Below are positions 11,166-22,452 of a DNA stretch of 64,000 nt, in pieces. The translations under genes were made by a program, and so were the position numbers. The notes under the pieces were generated by a model. The model searched no databases. It had not been told where the DNA came from and saw nothing but the letters and a program-made list of their open reading frames with translations. The stretch is from Mytilus galloprovincialis. Lineage: Eukaryota > Mollusca > Bivalvia > Mytilida > Mytilidae. Position 1 is the first letter of the stretch, and every line of letters starts with the position of its first letter. The DNA is taken from contig NC_134840.1 in NCBI RefSeq assembly GCF_965363235.1, positions 85,408,916 to 85,472,915 on the forward strand, in the 5' to 3' direction.

Positions 11166-11749
11166 GTCATGATTCTCACAAATCAAATCAAGACAGCCCC
11201 AAGCATCGCTTTACTCTGTACTATTGATTAAAATAAACCACAGTTCACCTCCTTGCTCTCTACCCGCCTTTATTCATATGTTTTGCATTGCGACCACAGA
11301 ATATTATAAATTTGTAAGTCATTTCCGTATGTATTTTAAAAACAAATCGATTATTCCATTGGTTTTTTTTAAAAGGTGTATGCATCAATGACCCACTGCA
11401 AGGACCCCTCATCAATCTTTTTGTAGGCAGCTGACATTTTTGCCGGCATCGTGCTATTTTGCCGGCTATGATTAAAATTTCTTATTTTTCCACTTTGTCA
11501 GTTCTTTGTATAACGACTTATACATTGTATATGAGTGAATTTGTAAAATTATTTTTTAAATTCTAAGACAATCTGCATTGGTTTTGTTTTGATTTTTCTT
11601 AAAAGGAAGATTGCTTTAGAAATATGCTATTTTGCCTGCTATAATTAGATATTTTGATAAATAGCCACTGCCTTTTTGTATGGCTTATATTTAAGGGCAT
11701 GAAAGATATCTGACAAAAATTAATGTATCTGTAAGAATTAACTGCATAC

Positions 11750-11851
11750 CTGTCTTTTGATAAATTTGGGTCTTCATTTAGAAGTTTTACAAGAGTTGAC
11801 TTATGTTGGATGCCATGTTCTGGAACCAGAAGTGTTGCGTCTATTCTTTGT
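11750..11851 (-). CDS. Exon 4 of the transposase-like gene
   Basis: 102 bp. The acceptor is ATTTTTTAG and the donor is GACAG|GTATGC, a good match to consensus. It joins exon 3 within an Arg codon (CG+A) and exon 5 within another (AG+G). It encodes QRIDATLLVPEHGIQHKSTL and then VKLLNEDPNLSKD. An alternative acceptor (AATTTCAG, 14 bp upstream) would bring an immediate stop, so the TTTTTTAG acceptor is preferred. Confidence 0.7.
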
Positions 11852-12299
11852 CTAAAAAATATTAATTGTCTCTGAAATTCCATTGAATTAAGCGATCTTT
11901 TGTACATCTTTCATTAATAGTTGTCATGGTTGTATTCAGTAAAAGTATGTGAAGAATCTTATCATAATTCCCATGCTTAACTATAACATTTATATAATAT
12001 AAAGATGTTTTTACTTATTGGGTTTGTTTTTGTGCATATAGCACTGGCTAGCAATACACATTTTCGGGTACTGATGGGGGTGATTCAAGCATAGCTGGTG
12101 ACAGAATCACACCTGGCAATAATTTGATTGGTTGATTCTGAGTCCTTTGATAACGTTGTGCGAGCCTCATGTAACTTCTTTTAATGTCTTATTTCCTCAG
12201 TGTTTGTTACAGTAATGGTTATCTTTCTTCTTAATTAATTCAGCGTACTCAAACATAAATAAATATAAGCAACAGTAGTATACCGCTGTTCACAAAGTC

Positions 12300-12570
12300 A
12301 TAATACGATAAAAAGTGAACAATCCGTGAAACACACCAAAACCGAGGGAAACAACCAACCACAAGAAAACAGCAAACACATAATTACACAAAGCCAAACA
12401 CCAAAACACAGAAACGGACTGTCTGATTTACAGTTGCCAATTCATGACTTGACACAGGACATTATTCCGGAAAATAATGGTCGATTTAACCTGGTTTTAT
12501 GGCCAGTCAAACCTCCCGCATGTATGGCAAGTGTAAAAAATAACACATACATCACACCACTGTAGACTAA
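12300..12570 (+). repeat. Interspersed repeat related to the AACTTAGAGG family
   Basis: Sequence such as ACAGGACATTATTCCGGAAA and GATTTAACCTGGTTTTATGG parallels 1800-1900 and 53830-53945, where GGACAAGAACTGTCATATGC is followed by GGATTAAACCTGG. It lies in an intron of the transposase-like gene. Its 79-codon frame is not accepted as a gene. Confidence 0.5.
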
Positions 12571-12745
12571 AAAACAGACATATCAGTAACATTCACCACA
12601 AAGAACAACTGTGACATAGATAAATAATGCGTACATTACATGTGTACAGCTTTTATGAGAGAGAGAAAATGCATGTCCCATGACACGGTAAATCACTATC
12701 GCCTTAGAATTCCTGAATATATATATATTAAATATATTAAATTAC

Positions 12746-12881
12746 CGTTTCTGTAAAGAGCTCGGTATACTGTCATCAATATTAACGCTATTCTGGTCAG
12801 AGTGTTATTCAAAATTGTCGATTGCTACATCTATACGTTCATGCATTTCCATGAATTCTGAACTTGTTGGTTCAAAAATGT
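12746..12881 (-). pseudogene. Exon 3 of the transposase-like gene, with a nonsense codon
   Basis: 136 bp between ATATTTCAG and CG|GTAATTT. The preceding exon ends on the first base of a codon and this exon supplies the other two, giving DIFEPTSSEFMEMHERIDVA, IDNFE, then TAA at 12805-12807, then HSDQNSVNIDDSIPSSLQKR in the same frame up to the donor. The open frame after the stop, the donor at its end, and the kept phase into exon 4 argue that the stop is a later mutation. Too small to be seen as a long open frame. Confidence 0.7.
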
Positions 12882-13644
12882 CTGAAATATATTGATAAAG
12901 GTTACATTAGATACAAGTAAAAAAAATCATCTCTGTTTTATATTAAGAAGCTTTGATTTTTGGATAAAACAATACATTTGTAGTTGTGTTTGCTTTTATT
13001 GTTTTAACAAGTATCCAATCAAAAAAATAGAATATCGAATAATATTAAAAAAATGACAATCAACAATGATATTAAGGTGTTGTTCCATGTCACGATTTTT
13101 TCTTCTTAGATAAACTTCTTAGACATTTCCATTTTCGTGAATTTCTAAGACATCTACATTTTGTATTCACATTATGTAATGAATAAACTTGTGCAATTTA
13201 AACCTATGCTATAATAGTCTGTTTTTTTTAAAACATTCAATGGAACTGAGGTCGTGTTGACAAATCTCTTGACTAGGGATTTCAAAAAATGTTTTATATT
13301 AATAATATATTTTTATATGTTTATTAACTTGTATTTGTTCTTTTTGTCAAAAGGCAAGAAATCATTTTAACACCTATGCATGATTAATTCCACAGAACAA
13401 ACTATTTTTTAAAGAACATGTAGAACTATAAATTATTGTTATTGGAAACAAGTGACTAAAAATTGTTTCATGTATGATGACATATTGATCGCAAAATTTG
13501 TCTAAAAATAGTTCGATCTTACAATTTAGAACCTGAAGAATACTTTTAAAAGAATTATGACCATAGTCTGTCATATATACTTTCAGGCACACGTGTTTTC
13601 AGGTGCCTTAAGTCAATAGACTGTTTTGAACATAATGTACTTAC

Positions 13645-16600
13645 CCATTGGCGTATATGTAGAGTTCTCATCTTGACTATCATCACTACTATCATGTATT
13701 TCCTGAGTTTCATCCGTAGCAATACATGGATCCAAATCGTCGTCATCGCAATATTCATCAGAATCGTGATTGTTGTTGTTACATGTATCCCCTGATAGAT
13801 TTTTAAACAGTTTATCATGGTTACAATTATCAAAGGGTTTATAAAACCATCCATAATTGTCATCAGTATCGTCGTCATCTTCCCCATCATCATCATCCCC
13901 GTCGTCATCATCAAACCCTAAATCTATGTTGAGGTCACGTGGAATTATTCCAAGTTCCTTTGCAAGATCTCGGGCACGACGTATTCCAATTTTCCATGCA
14001 GAAATTTCTTCGCCTAAAGCAGGGTAGTCTCTCAAGGAACATGTTACTCCTCCAGGATACTGACTTTTCCATACATTCTCCTGCTTAATGTGGGCTTTGG
14101 CAAACTTTGGGGCATTATCATCAGCTTCAATCTGACTTAGTCGGATCATATGGCTTACATTGCGATACATTTGACCATATGGATACACATGATGGTTGCC
14201 TACAAACTGGCCATTCTTTGAAAAGAAGTCTTCGAAACAATCTGACCCTGTTAGATGGAGTAAGCATTGGCTGTTTGGAAAATTATCTCTGTAGAAGCAA
14301 ATAAGCATTACTGCAAAGTGAACTGAAATTAATATGTCGCAATATGTTTTTTGGGACAAAAAATTGGAGGTCAGAGTAAGTGCTTGATTAAGGTAAACAT
14401 AATTCCGCCAAATTCCTAGAAAATGTGTGACAAATCCTGCGAGAGAGATACGTTCAGCAAGCGAAGCTTTCGGACTGAAGAAAATGTCAACATACTGATG
14501 TACCACATAAAGAAAGGCCTTAGTTCCTTTGACTGAAGGAATAGGAGCACGGTCGTCACTTCCATTAATTAGATCATTGAGACAATCTTGCACCCTCTGA
14601 AATGATAACTCCTGTGCTACTTTCCAGTTTTGACGATCACGATCTCTCCGTACATGATCTCGTGTCAACCCTTGCACTAAAACAGGGAATGATCTCATAA
14701 CCAGCTCAATTTGGTTCATATGTACAAGCAAATCTGGTCCAATATGTAGCATTCTTGATGTATGATCAAGGTGATTTATGATTTTCTTATGGTTATGTAT
14801 TACGTCTTGATCTCCAATTTCTCTTATTACATAACCATTTTCAACCACTTCTTTCCTAGCTGAAAATATGAAACCAAGATGTCTTCCAATAGGTCTGAAT
14901 CTGTCTCCTTGGTACATGTCATGAGTTGTAAATGCAGTTTTCTTCGCCTGCTCTCACCATTTGAACTATTACCTATAAGCGGTCCTAATTCATGTTCCAG
15001 ATGTAGCTCATACAAATTTTGTACCTTTTGCCACTGATGGTATACAGTATGATGAGTGAATCGGTTGCATGTTGGCATAAGTAATGCTACTAAATGTGGA
15101 ATCTTTTCATGCAAAGGATTAAGTAATATAACTCTTGCATATTTACCAATAATGTTCTTGTCAAATGCATTTACCAGACGGTCATAAGCATCACGGTCGT
15201 TGCCAACTTTTATGTGATTATTCTCCATGCATTTGTGGTTGTCTTTAGGTCCACAAAACCCCAAAAGTTCATCTCTATCTTGGTGATACATAACAGTACC
15301 AACAATAGCTGTCTCATCTTCTGCCGCTAAAACAGGAGTTCGTGGTATTTTGTAAATTTCCATAATACCCTTTACTAGTTTTGAATAGTGAACAAAGTTT
15401 TTTTCTTGTATTCCAGGAGCCATTTCGAAAGTGTGCAATTTCCGCCATCGATACATGGTATTCAGATTTGGCCCTTCCAAGTTAATTGCAACAAAGTTTG
15501 CCAGTTTCGGACCTCCCATGATTAACAGTGCTTCGAAAAATTTTCGTGTACTAGACTTATATCGTTTCCCGTGCGGTCCTTGCACATGGAAATTGTTGGC
15601 AATCGATTCAATTGTTTCAAGGAAAACATTTTTGTTGTCTAAAATTCCCTTTTCCTCAGCTTTTACTAGCTTATGGCAAATTGCCTTAATGTCACCTCTT
15701 GAACTAAATTCTGTCAATTTCTCTCTAAGTGTTCTTGTACGTAATGTTAATCGAATGTGTTTGCTTTTAAGAAAAAATGCATCTGAACGACACTTTTTAA
15801 GTTCTTCAGATTTCTTTTGAAGTAAATTAAGTTGTTCTGTTTTAGTCATGTAATCAAAACGAACCTTTGTTAAGTCCCTGTTCCCATATGATCATTTACG
15901 TTGAGAGTACGTAAGAGTAACCTCTTTTTGAAGGATGGCAAAGTAGGTATACCTTTGCACAGCTCACATATGTTTCCTTCTTTCATCACATAACCAGTAC
16001 ATTTAACATGCTTAAATGTTCCTTTAAATTCTGTTGTATGTTTCTTTAAATTAACAGTTACAAACGGCAAAGGATACCAGCTTGTTTTGCTGTCGTCTTC
16101 TCCTACTTTAACGTCATTGATTAATAATTTAACATTGAAAGACTGTTCCTCTCCTGATGCCATGAGATATGTTGTATTATTTAAATAATATCCTTGACAC
16201 TTTGTCACATCTAGTCAACTGGTTTTCTCTTCATTCAAGTTACCTTTAATGAAAAAGCTTGCAATGTCTCTAGTTTTGTTAGTCTGAAACTAAGCCTGTC
16301 GTTCCTTATGGTCTCTGCTGTTTGCATGTTCCCTGGCTCTCTGGACAGGATTTCCTCTGCATCCCAAGTTTATGTCAATTTTGCAGTAGCGACAATGTGC
16401 ATTCTTTCGATTAAGCAGAAAAATTCCTTTGCCAAGTTCCATTTCAATGGCATCAAACATAGTTTTGATGGTTGAATCAATTTCCTCGTTCATCCCAACT
16501 GCATAAACATTTGCCAAATGTCCCCTTGAACTGGCATGAAATTTAACATTTTGGATTTTCTTTCCAAAATCTCCCAACTTGTAATTTTTGTTGCAAAGAG

Positions 16601-16741
16601 AGCAAGAAAACATAGATTTTCCATCTTCCTCAACAACTTTAAATTTACAGCTTACATTGAATTTTTCATTTTCTTCTTTCTCTAGTTCACTAATAAGACT
16701 CTCCAATCTTGAAATCCCATCATGGAAAATGCTATCATTAA
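13645..16741 (-). pseudogene. Large transposase exon with two stops and two frameshifts
   Basis: It starts after TTTCTTTTGCAG at 16742 and ends at the strong donor G|GTAAGT at 13645/13644. First part (16741-16293): two fingers, CSLC...KFHASSRGH and CRYC...REHANSRDH. TAG follows at 16290 and TGA at 16215, both followed by open sequence in the same frame. Near 15885 the frame must shift (GTKT-type ending to GNRDLTKVRFDY), most simply by loss of one G. The core then runs through GGPKLANFVAINLEGPNLNT and TPVLAAEDETAIVG to SRRRKLHLQ. A second shift at 14900-14957 leads to GDRFRPIGRHLGFIFS, LHLTGSDCFEDFFSKNG and the Asp-rich tract at about 13850-13925. A 51-nt intron (16243-16193) could remove the TGA but is very short and has no pyrimidine tract. 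Confidence 0.75.
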
Positions 16742-16859
16742 CTGCAAAAGAAATAAAATGCATTATTTATAAACACTTAAATAGTAACAATAATGCACGC
16801 TGTGTCGTGCTAAGAATACTTCCTCTCTTGATTTAAATGGAAGTATCGGCAGACAGTAG

Positions 16860-17480
16860 GTCGGTGTCTTTATTATAATCACACTTCATATATACAAAGT
16901 TCATGGGACGGACTGACGGACGGAGTCGCTCGCTCGAGTTTTACCATATATTACCAATCAATCGATCTTCACGAAGATCTAATCAATCAAATCATGATTC
17001 AAAATAACAATGTAATCAACCATGCATGATCAGGCATCAATCAACCGAGTACATTGTGTAATACGGGCCACATTGCCGTTTTACAGATTGCCAGTCAATC
17101 GATCGAGTTTTACCATGTATTACCAATCAATCGATCTTCATAAAGATCTAATCAGTCAAATCTTGATTAATGACCATGTAATCAATCAATCAAGTACACT
17201 GTGAAATACGGGCCCCATTGACGTTTTACAGATTGCCGATCAATCAATCGAGTTTACTATTAATTACCATTCAATCGATCTTCATGAAGATCTAATCAAT
17301 CAAATCATGATTCAGAGTAATCATTTAATCATGATTAGAAATTTATTTATCAAGTACACTGTTATACGGGCTCCATTTATCTGTGTTACAGATTGCCTAT
17401 CAATCAATTTACCAAGTACAATGTGTAATACTGGCCCCCATTTATCTGTGTGACAGATTGCCGATCAATCAATAAAAATA
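16860..17480. repeat. ATCAATC-rich minisatellite in intron 1
   Basis: GAGTTTTACCATATATTACC followed by AATCAATCGATCTTCA and the palindrome-like GAAGATC recurs at 16936, 17105 and 17250, with unit lengths of about 169 and 145 bp. A partial fourth unit lies near 17390-17470. Each unit carries a variant of TACGGGCCCCATTGACGTTTTACAG. It lies inside the first intron of the transposase-like gene. Confidence 0.8.
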
Positions 17481-18351
17481 ATGATTTTTGCAAAATAACC
17501 AACCAACTAACCAATGGGGAAAGACCACCACCATCAATTGTTCTCTGAACAATTGGTTGAAAACAATTGGTTATATCATTTTAAATGACTTCATTCTTTT
17601 TATTAAAATGAAATCAAGGAATTGTATATTTTTGATATATAATAAGATTCTGCAGTCATTTTCACAAAAAATCTTACGACTACAGTTGATCGTAAGTCAT
17701 GAACAAGTCAGTATACTTATGATCAATCTTAGTCTTAAGTTTTATTGTGAAACTGACTTCTGAACACCAGACATGTACAGTCTTATTTTAATCTTTGTAT
17801 TGACAGTCTTTTGACAGTCTTCATCAGATTATGTTGTCAGAATTTCAAATGGTCAGTTAATGTTTATATTATGTAAACATAGTTTTTTTAAAAATGGTTT
17901 CACATTTCATCAATCTTGCAAAATTTAACCAAATATCACATAAATAAATTAGTTCAAAAGTCTTTTCTTTACAAAACATCATATTTAATGGAAATATTTA
18001 AATTGTAATTGATATATTGCCAAGGAATAAATAAACAATCTGAAACAAATAATCAACGCAAAGGGAAGTAATCATGTATATTACAGATATTGGCTATCCA
18101 CTTTGTGTCTATCATTTTTACTAAATTCGATATTTTTTTTATCAAGTTACTACATGACTGATTTTAATAAAAATAAATACAATAAGATGAAGAAATGGTT
18201 AATTTATTGTTTATTTAGCCACATGTTTTATACAGATATTGGACAAAATGAATAATTTTTCTGTGAGAATTCACTGAGAGTATACACCCTTGGTGTAAAA
18301 CAGTCTGACATACAGACAATGGCCATGTATTTTCGTTAAGTTATTAAGTTA
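17481..18351. other. Intron sequence without recognised features
   Basis: AT-rich. No exon with matching splice phases and no repeat shared with the rest of the window were seen. Confidence 0.4.
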
Positions 18352-18703
18352 GGGGACGACCATTTGATATTCTGGGGGGGGGGGGGTGGGGGGGGGGTGG
18401 AGGAGGAGGATTTTGAAAATAAATAGTTGAGCAGCGAAGCCGTGAAAAATAAATAAACTGGTTAAGCATAAAGTGAAAATAAATAACTCATCAGGCAGGA
18501 TTTTGAAAATTAATAACAGGTTTTGAAAATAAATAACTTGTCCTGGCAAAAGCTGAAAATAAACAGTTACGCGGCGAAAAATAATAACATGGATTGGCAT
18601 AAAGTGAAAACAAATAACTCATCCGAAACAAAAACTCCTGCCCCCCCCCCCCCCCCCCCGTGCCTCCCCCCCACCCCCTCCAGAATATCAAAAGGTCGTC
18701 CCC
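18352..18703. mobile_element. 352-bp inverted-repeat element with G-run and C-run ends
   Basis: The ends are GGGGACGACCATTTGATATT and AATATCAAAAGGTCGTCCCC, one mismatch, flanked by TA on both sides (TTA/TAA). Just inside are runs of about 20 G and about 20 C, which extend the stem. The interior repeats GAAAATAAATAACT-like blocks. It sits in intron 1, 75 bp from exon 1. Related ends occur near 38592 and 39893. Confidence 0.85.
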
Positions 18704-18778
18704 TAAACGTGAAACGTTGTTTATTATGGACGAACAAATAAAAATACAACACTTGGTTGAAATTAAGTTTGCACATAC

Positions 18779-19055
18779 CATTTGAAACTTCTTCTACGCA
18801 GTTTTCTTCTAACGTTAAATTCTCGAACCCACTCGTCAGTGATGTTAATCCTACATCACTATGACCACTATGTTCCAAAGTGTCCAATTTGAAATGTTTG
18901 TTTGATTCATCTCCCGTTATAGCTTCCTCCTCTTGTTTTCGAATGTGTTTTGCAGCTACACAGTCACAATAATCACATCTTAAAGTTCCAGTAAATTCCT
19001 CACATTCATGACAATTTAAACATTTCCCTCTGTCAATGCTTCGTATGTCTTTCAT
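18779..19055 (-). CDS. First coding exon of the transposase-like gene
   Basis: The start is taken as ATG at 19055-19053 (MKDIRSIDRGK); the frame is open slightly further upstream without an ATG. A cysteine cluster CLNCHECEEFTGTLRCDYCD suggests metal binding. A run of Glu and charged residues follows, ending EENCVEEVSN. The donor is AATG|GTATGTG, and joining to 16741 gives NVNDSIFHDG in frame. No lesion occurs in this exon. A non-coding exon further upstream is possible. Confidence 0.7.
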
Positions 19056-19059
19056 TTTG

Positions 19060-20748
19060 GCAATCAAATAATGACAAATTCTTTCAACAAATTAAAAGTG
19101 ATTAAGCAAGACACACAATGTCAATGAGAATAGACGCAACAAATTAAGTGCAAATAAATCGATGTGTTACGCAACTAGTGCAAAAGGTTCGATATCTACT
19201 GGGTAATTTACTGAAGATTATTAATTGTGACAGTGTAATTAAATTTAATCAATATCAAAACTTGTGTAAATAAGTTTCAGCAGATGTGGAAATTTTAATG
19301 ACAAAGAGTTTGGGAAATTCAGTGAAGATCGTTGCACAACAAACTGAAATTTATGACCCATTGATATATCACAATCGGTCAATTACTACCTATTGATATA
19401 TTTCCTCGGTAAAATTGCACCCCATTGATATATTTGACGGATCAAAAAGGGACCCATTCCAGCGGCACATATGTATATACCTTTATATAGGAAGAGACCC
19501 CCCCGTGAAGTACAGATGCTAAGGTTTAATAACTTTTGAGGTGCTTTTTATTCTTGTTTTTCGAAAATACTAATTTTAAACCGCATTGGAACACATCAGA
19601 AAAATTCCGTGCTAATTCCATTCAAAAGTGGGTCTCATTGGGGTCTAAGCGTGACGCGGGATTGCCGATTTTAAGTAAGCGTGAAACATGAAAGTCAAAT
19701 TATTGTGCCGTGAAAACGGGAAAGTCTAGCGGGACACGGGACAGTCGGAAACCCGATTGAAATAGAACAAAAAAATCGAAGCTCTTTGTTAGAGAAGGCA
19801 ATAAATGTTTACTGTTTTGTTTACTATAGTGACAAAAAATTTAAAAGTTGATAGAAGCAAACAAACTTACAACTTTCTTCTCAATTACGAGTGGTTTTAT
19901 TTTAAAATCACCATTTGCATAAGTTTTCATTTTATCTAGTTAAGCAGAACAATTAGATATCAAGTCGACGACATGGGTATCTTTCAAGTTGGATGAAGAA
20001 AATGCATAACCCTCGATTTTTTTGAAAAAATTACCACGAACGGAAAACATATCAATCTAATAGTTCAGTAATTTTCGTGTCTGCCCTTTCCATTATGTTA
20101 CTCAAGAAAAAATTCCAGAAAATGGGTAACAATTGTATCGAAAAAGATGAAATTGGGTGCACCGTTTTATGGTAGGGTGTGTTTGAGTTGAATATTTTGT
20201 CTTGATATCGTACAAAGTAAGAATATTTCATACATCGTTTCGCTTCAGATTCTATCATTTTTATATATCAAAGCTACAGGTTGACTTTATAACACTAAAA
20301 GATCACAGTACTAAAAGATGAAACATATGGGTCAAGTGAAATAGCTATTTTTTTACTAAAAGTACTTGACGACAGTCTTTCAAGTTGGATGATGAAAATG
20401 CATATCTTTGAAAAATTATATTTTGTTGTGTGTGATAACTAGGGTTTATAGTTTATGAATTTTCGAAAATTCCACCTGACAAACGATCAGACAATAGTTT
20501 TAAGTTGAATCAATGCAGACAAGATCATTAACTGATGCTCAGTAGCTAGTTGATACATTTGAATTTTAAAATACAACTGACATATAAGAATCGTAATGGT
20601 GCAATGTTGCACATTTATCGTTTTTCAAGAGCAAAATTGGTAGCGCGTCATCCCTACAATGGCTTCCATTTCTACGATTGTGAAAATGAACTTGCGAAAT
20701 GGGGAGATAATGTTGACGAAGTCGAGTCCTGACTGGGGAATTTACAAA
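19060..20748. other. Intergenic stretch with degenerate repeats
   Basis: No supported exon. CCCATTGATATATTTGACGG blocks at 19380-19450 resemble 9180-9260. GCGTGACGCGGGATTGCCGA, CGTGAAAACGGGAAAGTC and GACACGGGACAGTC (19650-19745) look like a decayed CG-rich repeat with echoes at 24290-24340. AAGTTGGATGAAGAAAATGC at 19988 recurs with one change at 20383. Confidence 0.35.
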
Positions 20749-21352
20749 CTAGAGGCTCCAAAGAGCCTGTGTCGCTCACCTTGGTCTATGTGAATATTAA
20801 ACAAAGGACCCAGATGGATTTATGACAAAATTGTGTTTTGGTAATGGGGATGTGTTTGTAGATTTTACTTTTCTAAACATTCTTGCTGCTTACAATTATC
20901 TCTATCTATAATGAACTTGGCCCAATAGATTCAGAGGAAAATGTTAGTTCAATTTACCATTTTACTTATTTAAGGTCTTACTTTGCTGTACATTATTGCT
21001 GTTCACAGTTTATCTCTATCTATAGTAATATTCAAGATAATAACAAAAAACAGCAAAGTTTCCTTAAAATTACCAATTCAGGGGCAGTAACCAGACTTGG
21101 GGTCAATTACATTGGAATGTAATTAATTAAATTACACATTACATTGCAAAAATGATCAATTACATCAATTACACACTACACTGTTTTTGAAATGTAATTA
21201 ATTAAATTACAATTACTTTACTAAAGTAATTAAGTAAATTAAACATTACATTTCGTCGTGGTATTTTTTAACAATATTATACATGTATAAATAATGCATG
21301 TGTAAAATATTCATGTAAGCATAGTTTAAGCGTTGCATTTGATAATCATTAG

Positions 21353-21589
21353 CTATTTTAATTTTTTGTCATTAAGTCTGAATCTCTCTGGTCTGAACAC
21401 TTTGACATCAATTCTAAATAGCTTTTCGACAGGAGCTAATGCGGCAGATATTGTTTGATTAGAACATGGAAGTTCTATAATCAGAAGATCATCATATTGA
21501 AAGGAGGGGGGGAATTGGTTCCTATTAACTTGCCAATACATCAAGGGGTATTTTGACATCTCAGAAATGAAGTCATTTAAGTTAAACAT
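21353..21589 (-). pseudogene. hAT transposase C-terminal dimerisation remnant
   Basis: A 78-codon frame reads SKYPLMYWQVNRNQFPPSF, DLLIIELPCSNQTISAALAP and KVFRPERFRLNDKKLK. The order YPL.YW..N...FP, then a small-residue stretch, then FRP.R.RL.D matches the C-terminal dimerisation domain of hAT transposases. The usual SER.FS motif is degenerate (SAALAPVEKL). The rest of the transposase is not recognisable, partly because an inverted-repeat element lies just upstream at 21599. Confidence 0.65.
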
Positions 21590-21598
21590 ATTAATATA

Positions 21599-22452
21599 CT
21601 AGTCAACAAAAGAAACGATACAAGACTTTTTTTCAAATTAAAGATAAAGTTTTCCGTTCATTAGACCAATATTGAAGGTAGTAATACTTAATCGTTATGG
21701 AAATATAAATCCGTTTAAAAAAATGTTTTTTTGCTTTCGTGACGTTTTTTTGCGATTTTTTTTTTTTACAAAATTTACATAAAACGACAATTTTAAAAAC
21801 AGAATTTCCAACTAATGATGCCAACCTCTCATTTAAAGTTAAAGACAATGTTTGCCATCAATTTGTTTTTAAAAATCATGCAGTGTCTTCGTTTATTTGT
21901 TAAGCAAAGTTCGGCCCCACGAGAAATTGTTAAAATGTATACATTATCAACTGAGTTACCATAGACATTATGTGTACAGTGATATTCAAAAAGCGGTAGC
22001 GATCTTAGAACTAATTCAAAAGGTTCCAAATTTACTGTGTGTTGTTTTCATATCTAAAGCATTGATTTGAGACGAAAACATTTTTATTTTTTTTATTTTT
22101 TGAGATTTCAAAAAACACTTTTTTTCCGAAAAACAATATTTCAACCCATTAGTTACAACATGAACATAACTTGATTAGCATATTGAATATTTTTAAACAA
22201 ATTAGAACAATTATTTAGTACTTAGAAAATTATGTGTCGATTTTTTATTCAACTTTCCGCAAAACTAATTTGCAACCTATGATCGTTTACATGGAATTTA
22301 GATACTTTCCGACAAGTTTTGATTTTCATTATCATGTGTGCATACATTGCAAATGAAAGCTTTTTAATTTAGTTCATCTCATATGGTTTTATATTTAATA
22401 CTTTTTGATAAATTTTATTTCAAAGTCGTGTATCGTTTCTTTTGTTGACTAG
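21599..22452. mobile_element. 854-bp inverted-repeat element nested in the hAT element
   Basis: The ends are CTAGTCAACAAAAGAAACGA (continuing TACA) and the exact reverse complement at 22429-22452. TATA flanks both sides, so the target duplication is TA or TATA. The interior is AT-rich and has no recognisable transposase. Confidence 0.85.

Larger units (their letters stand above)
10047..19055 (-). pseudogene. Multi-exon transposase-like gene, decayed
   Basis: Reading from 19055 down, the exons are 19055-18779, 16741-13645, 12881-12746, 11851-11750 and 10638-10047. All four introns have GT...AG ends and every junction keeps frame, so the gene model is supported by sequence. The predicted order is: a cysteine cluster, two C-X2-C...H-X5-H zinc fingers, an RNase H-like transposase core, an Asp-rich tract, and a C-terminal region I do not recognise. 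The motifs DETAIVG, then YHQDRDELLGFCG, then LHLTGSDCFEDFFSKNG resemble the order in P-element/THAP9- and hAT-type transposases, but the exact family is not established. Five lesions interrupt it: TAG at 16290-16292, TGA at 16215-16217, a frameshift at about 15885, a frameshift at 14900-14957, and TAA at 12805-12807. Transposon copy or once-domesticated host gene cannot be told apart here. Confidence 0.75.

Noticed and set aside
13555..13914. 119-codon minus-strand frame rich in Met, Thr and Ile
   Set aside because: A shifted reading of the Asp-rich part of the transposase-like exon.
15431..15820. 129-codon plus-strand frame
   Set aside because: Antisense shadow of the transposase core.
16193..16243. 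A 51-nt GT...AG intron that would remove the TGA at 16215
   Set aside because: Too short for a typical bivalve intron, no pyrimidine tract, and it leaves the TAG at 16290 unexplained. Kept as an alternative in the exon entry.
20550..20732. 60-codon plus-strand frame (FSRAKLVARHPYNGFHFYDC)
   Set aside because: The composition is fairly protein-like, but no splice partner or family could be assigned; too little to call.
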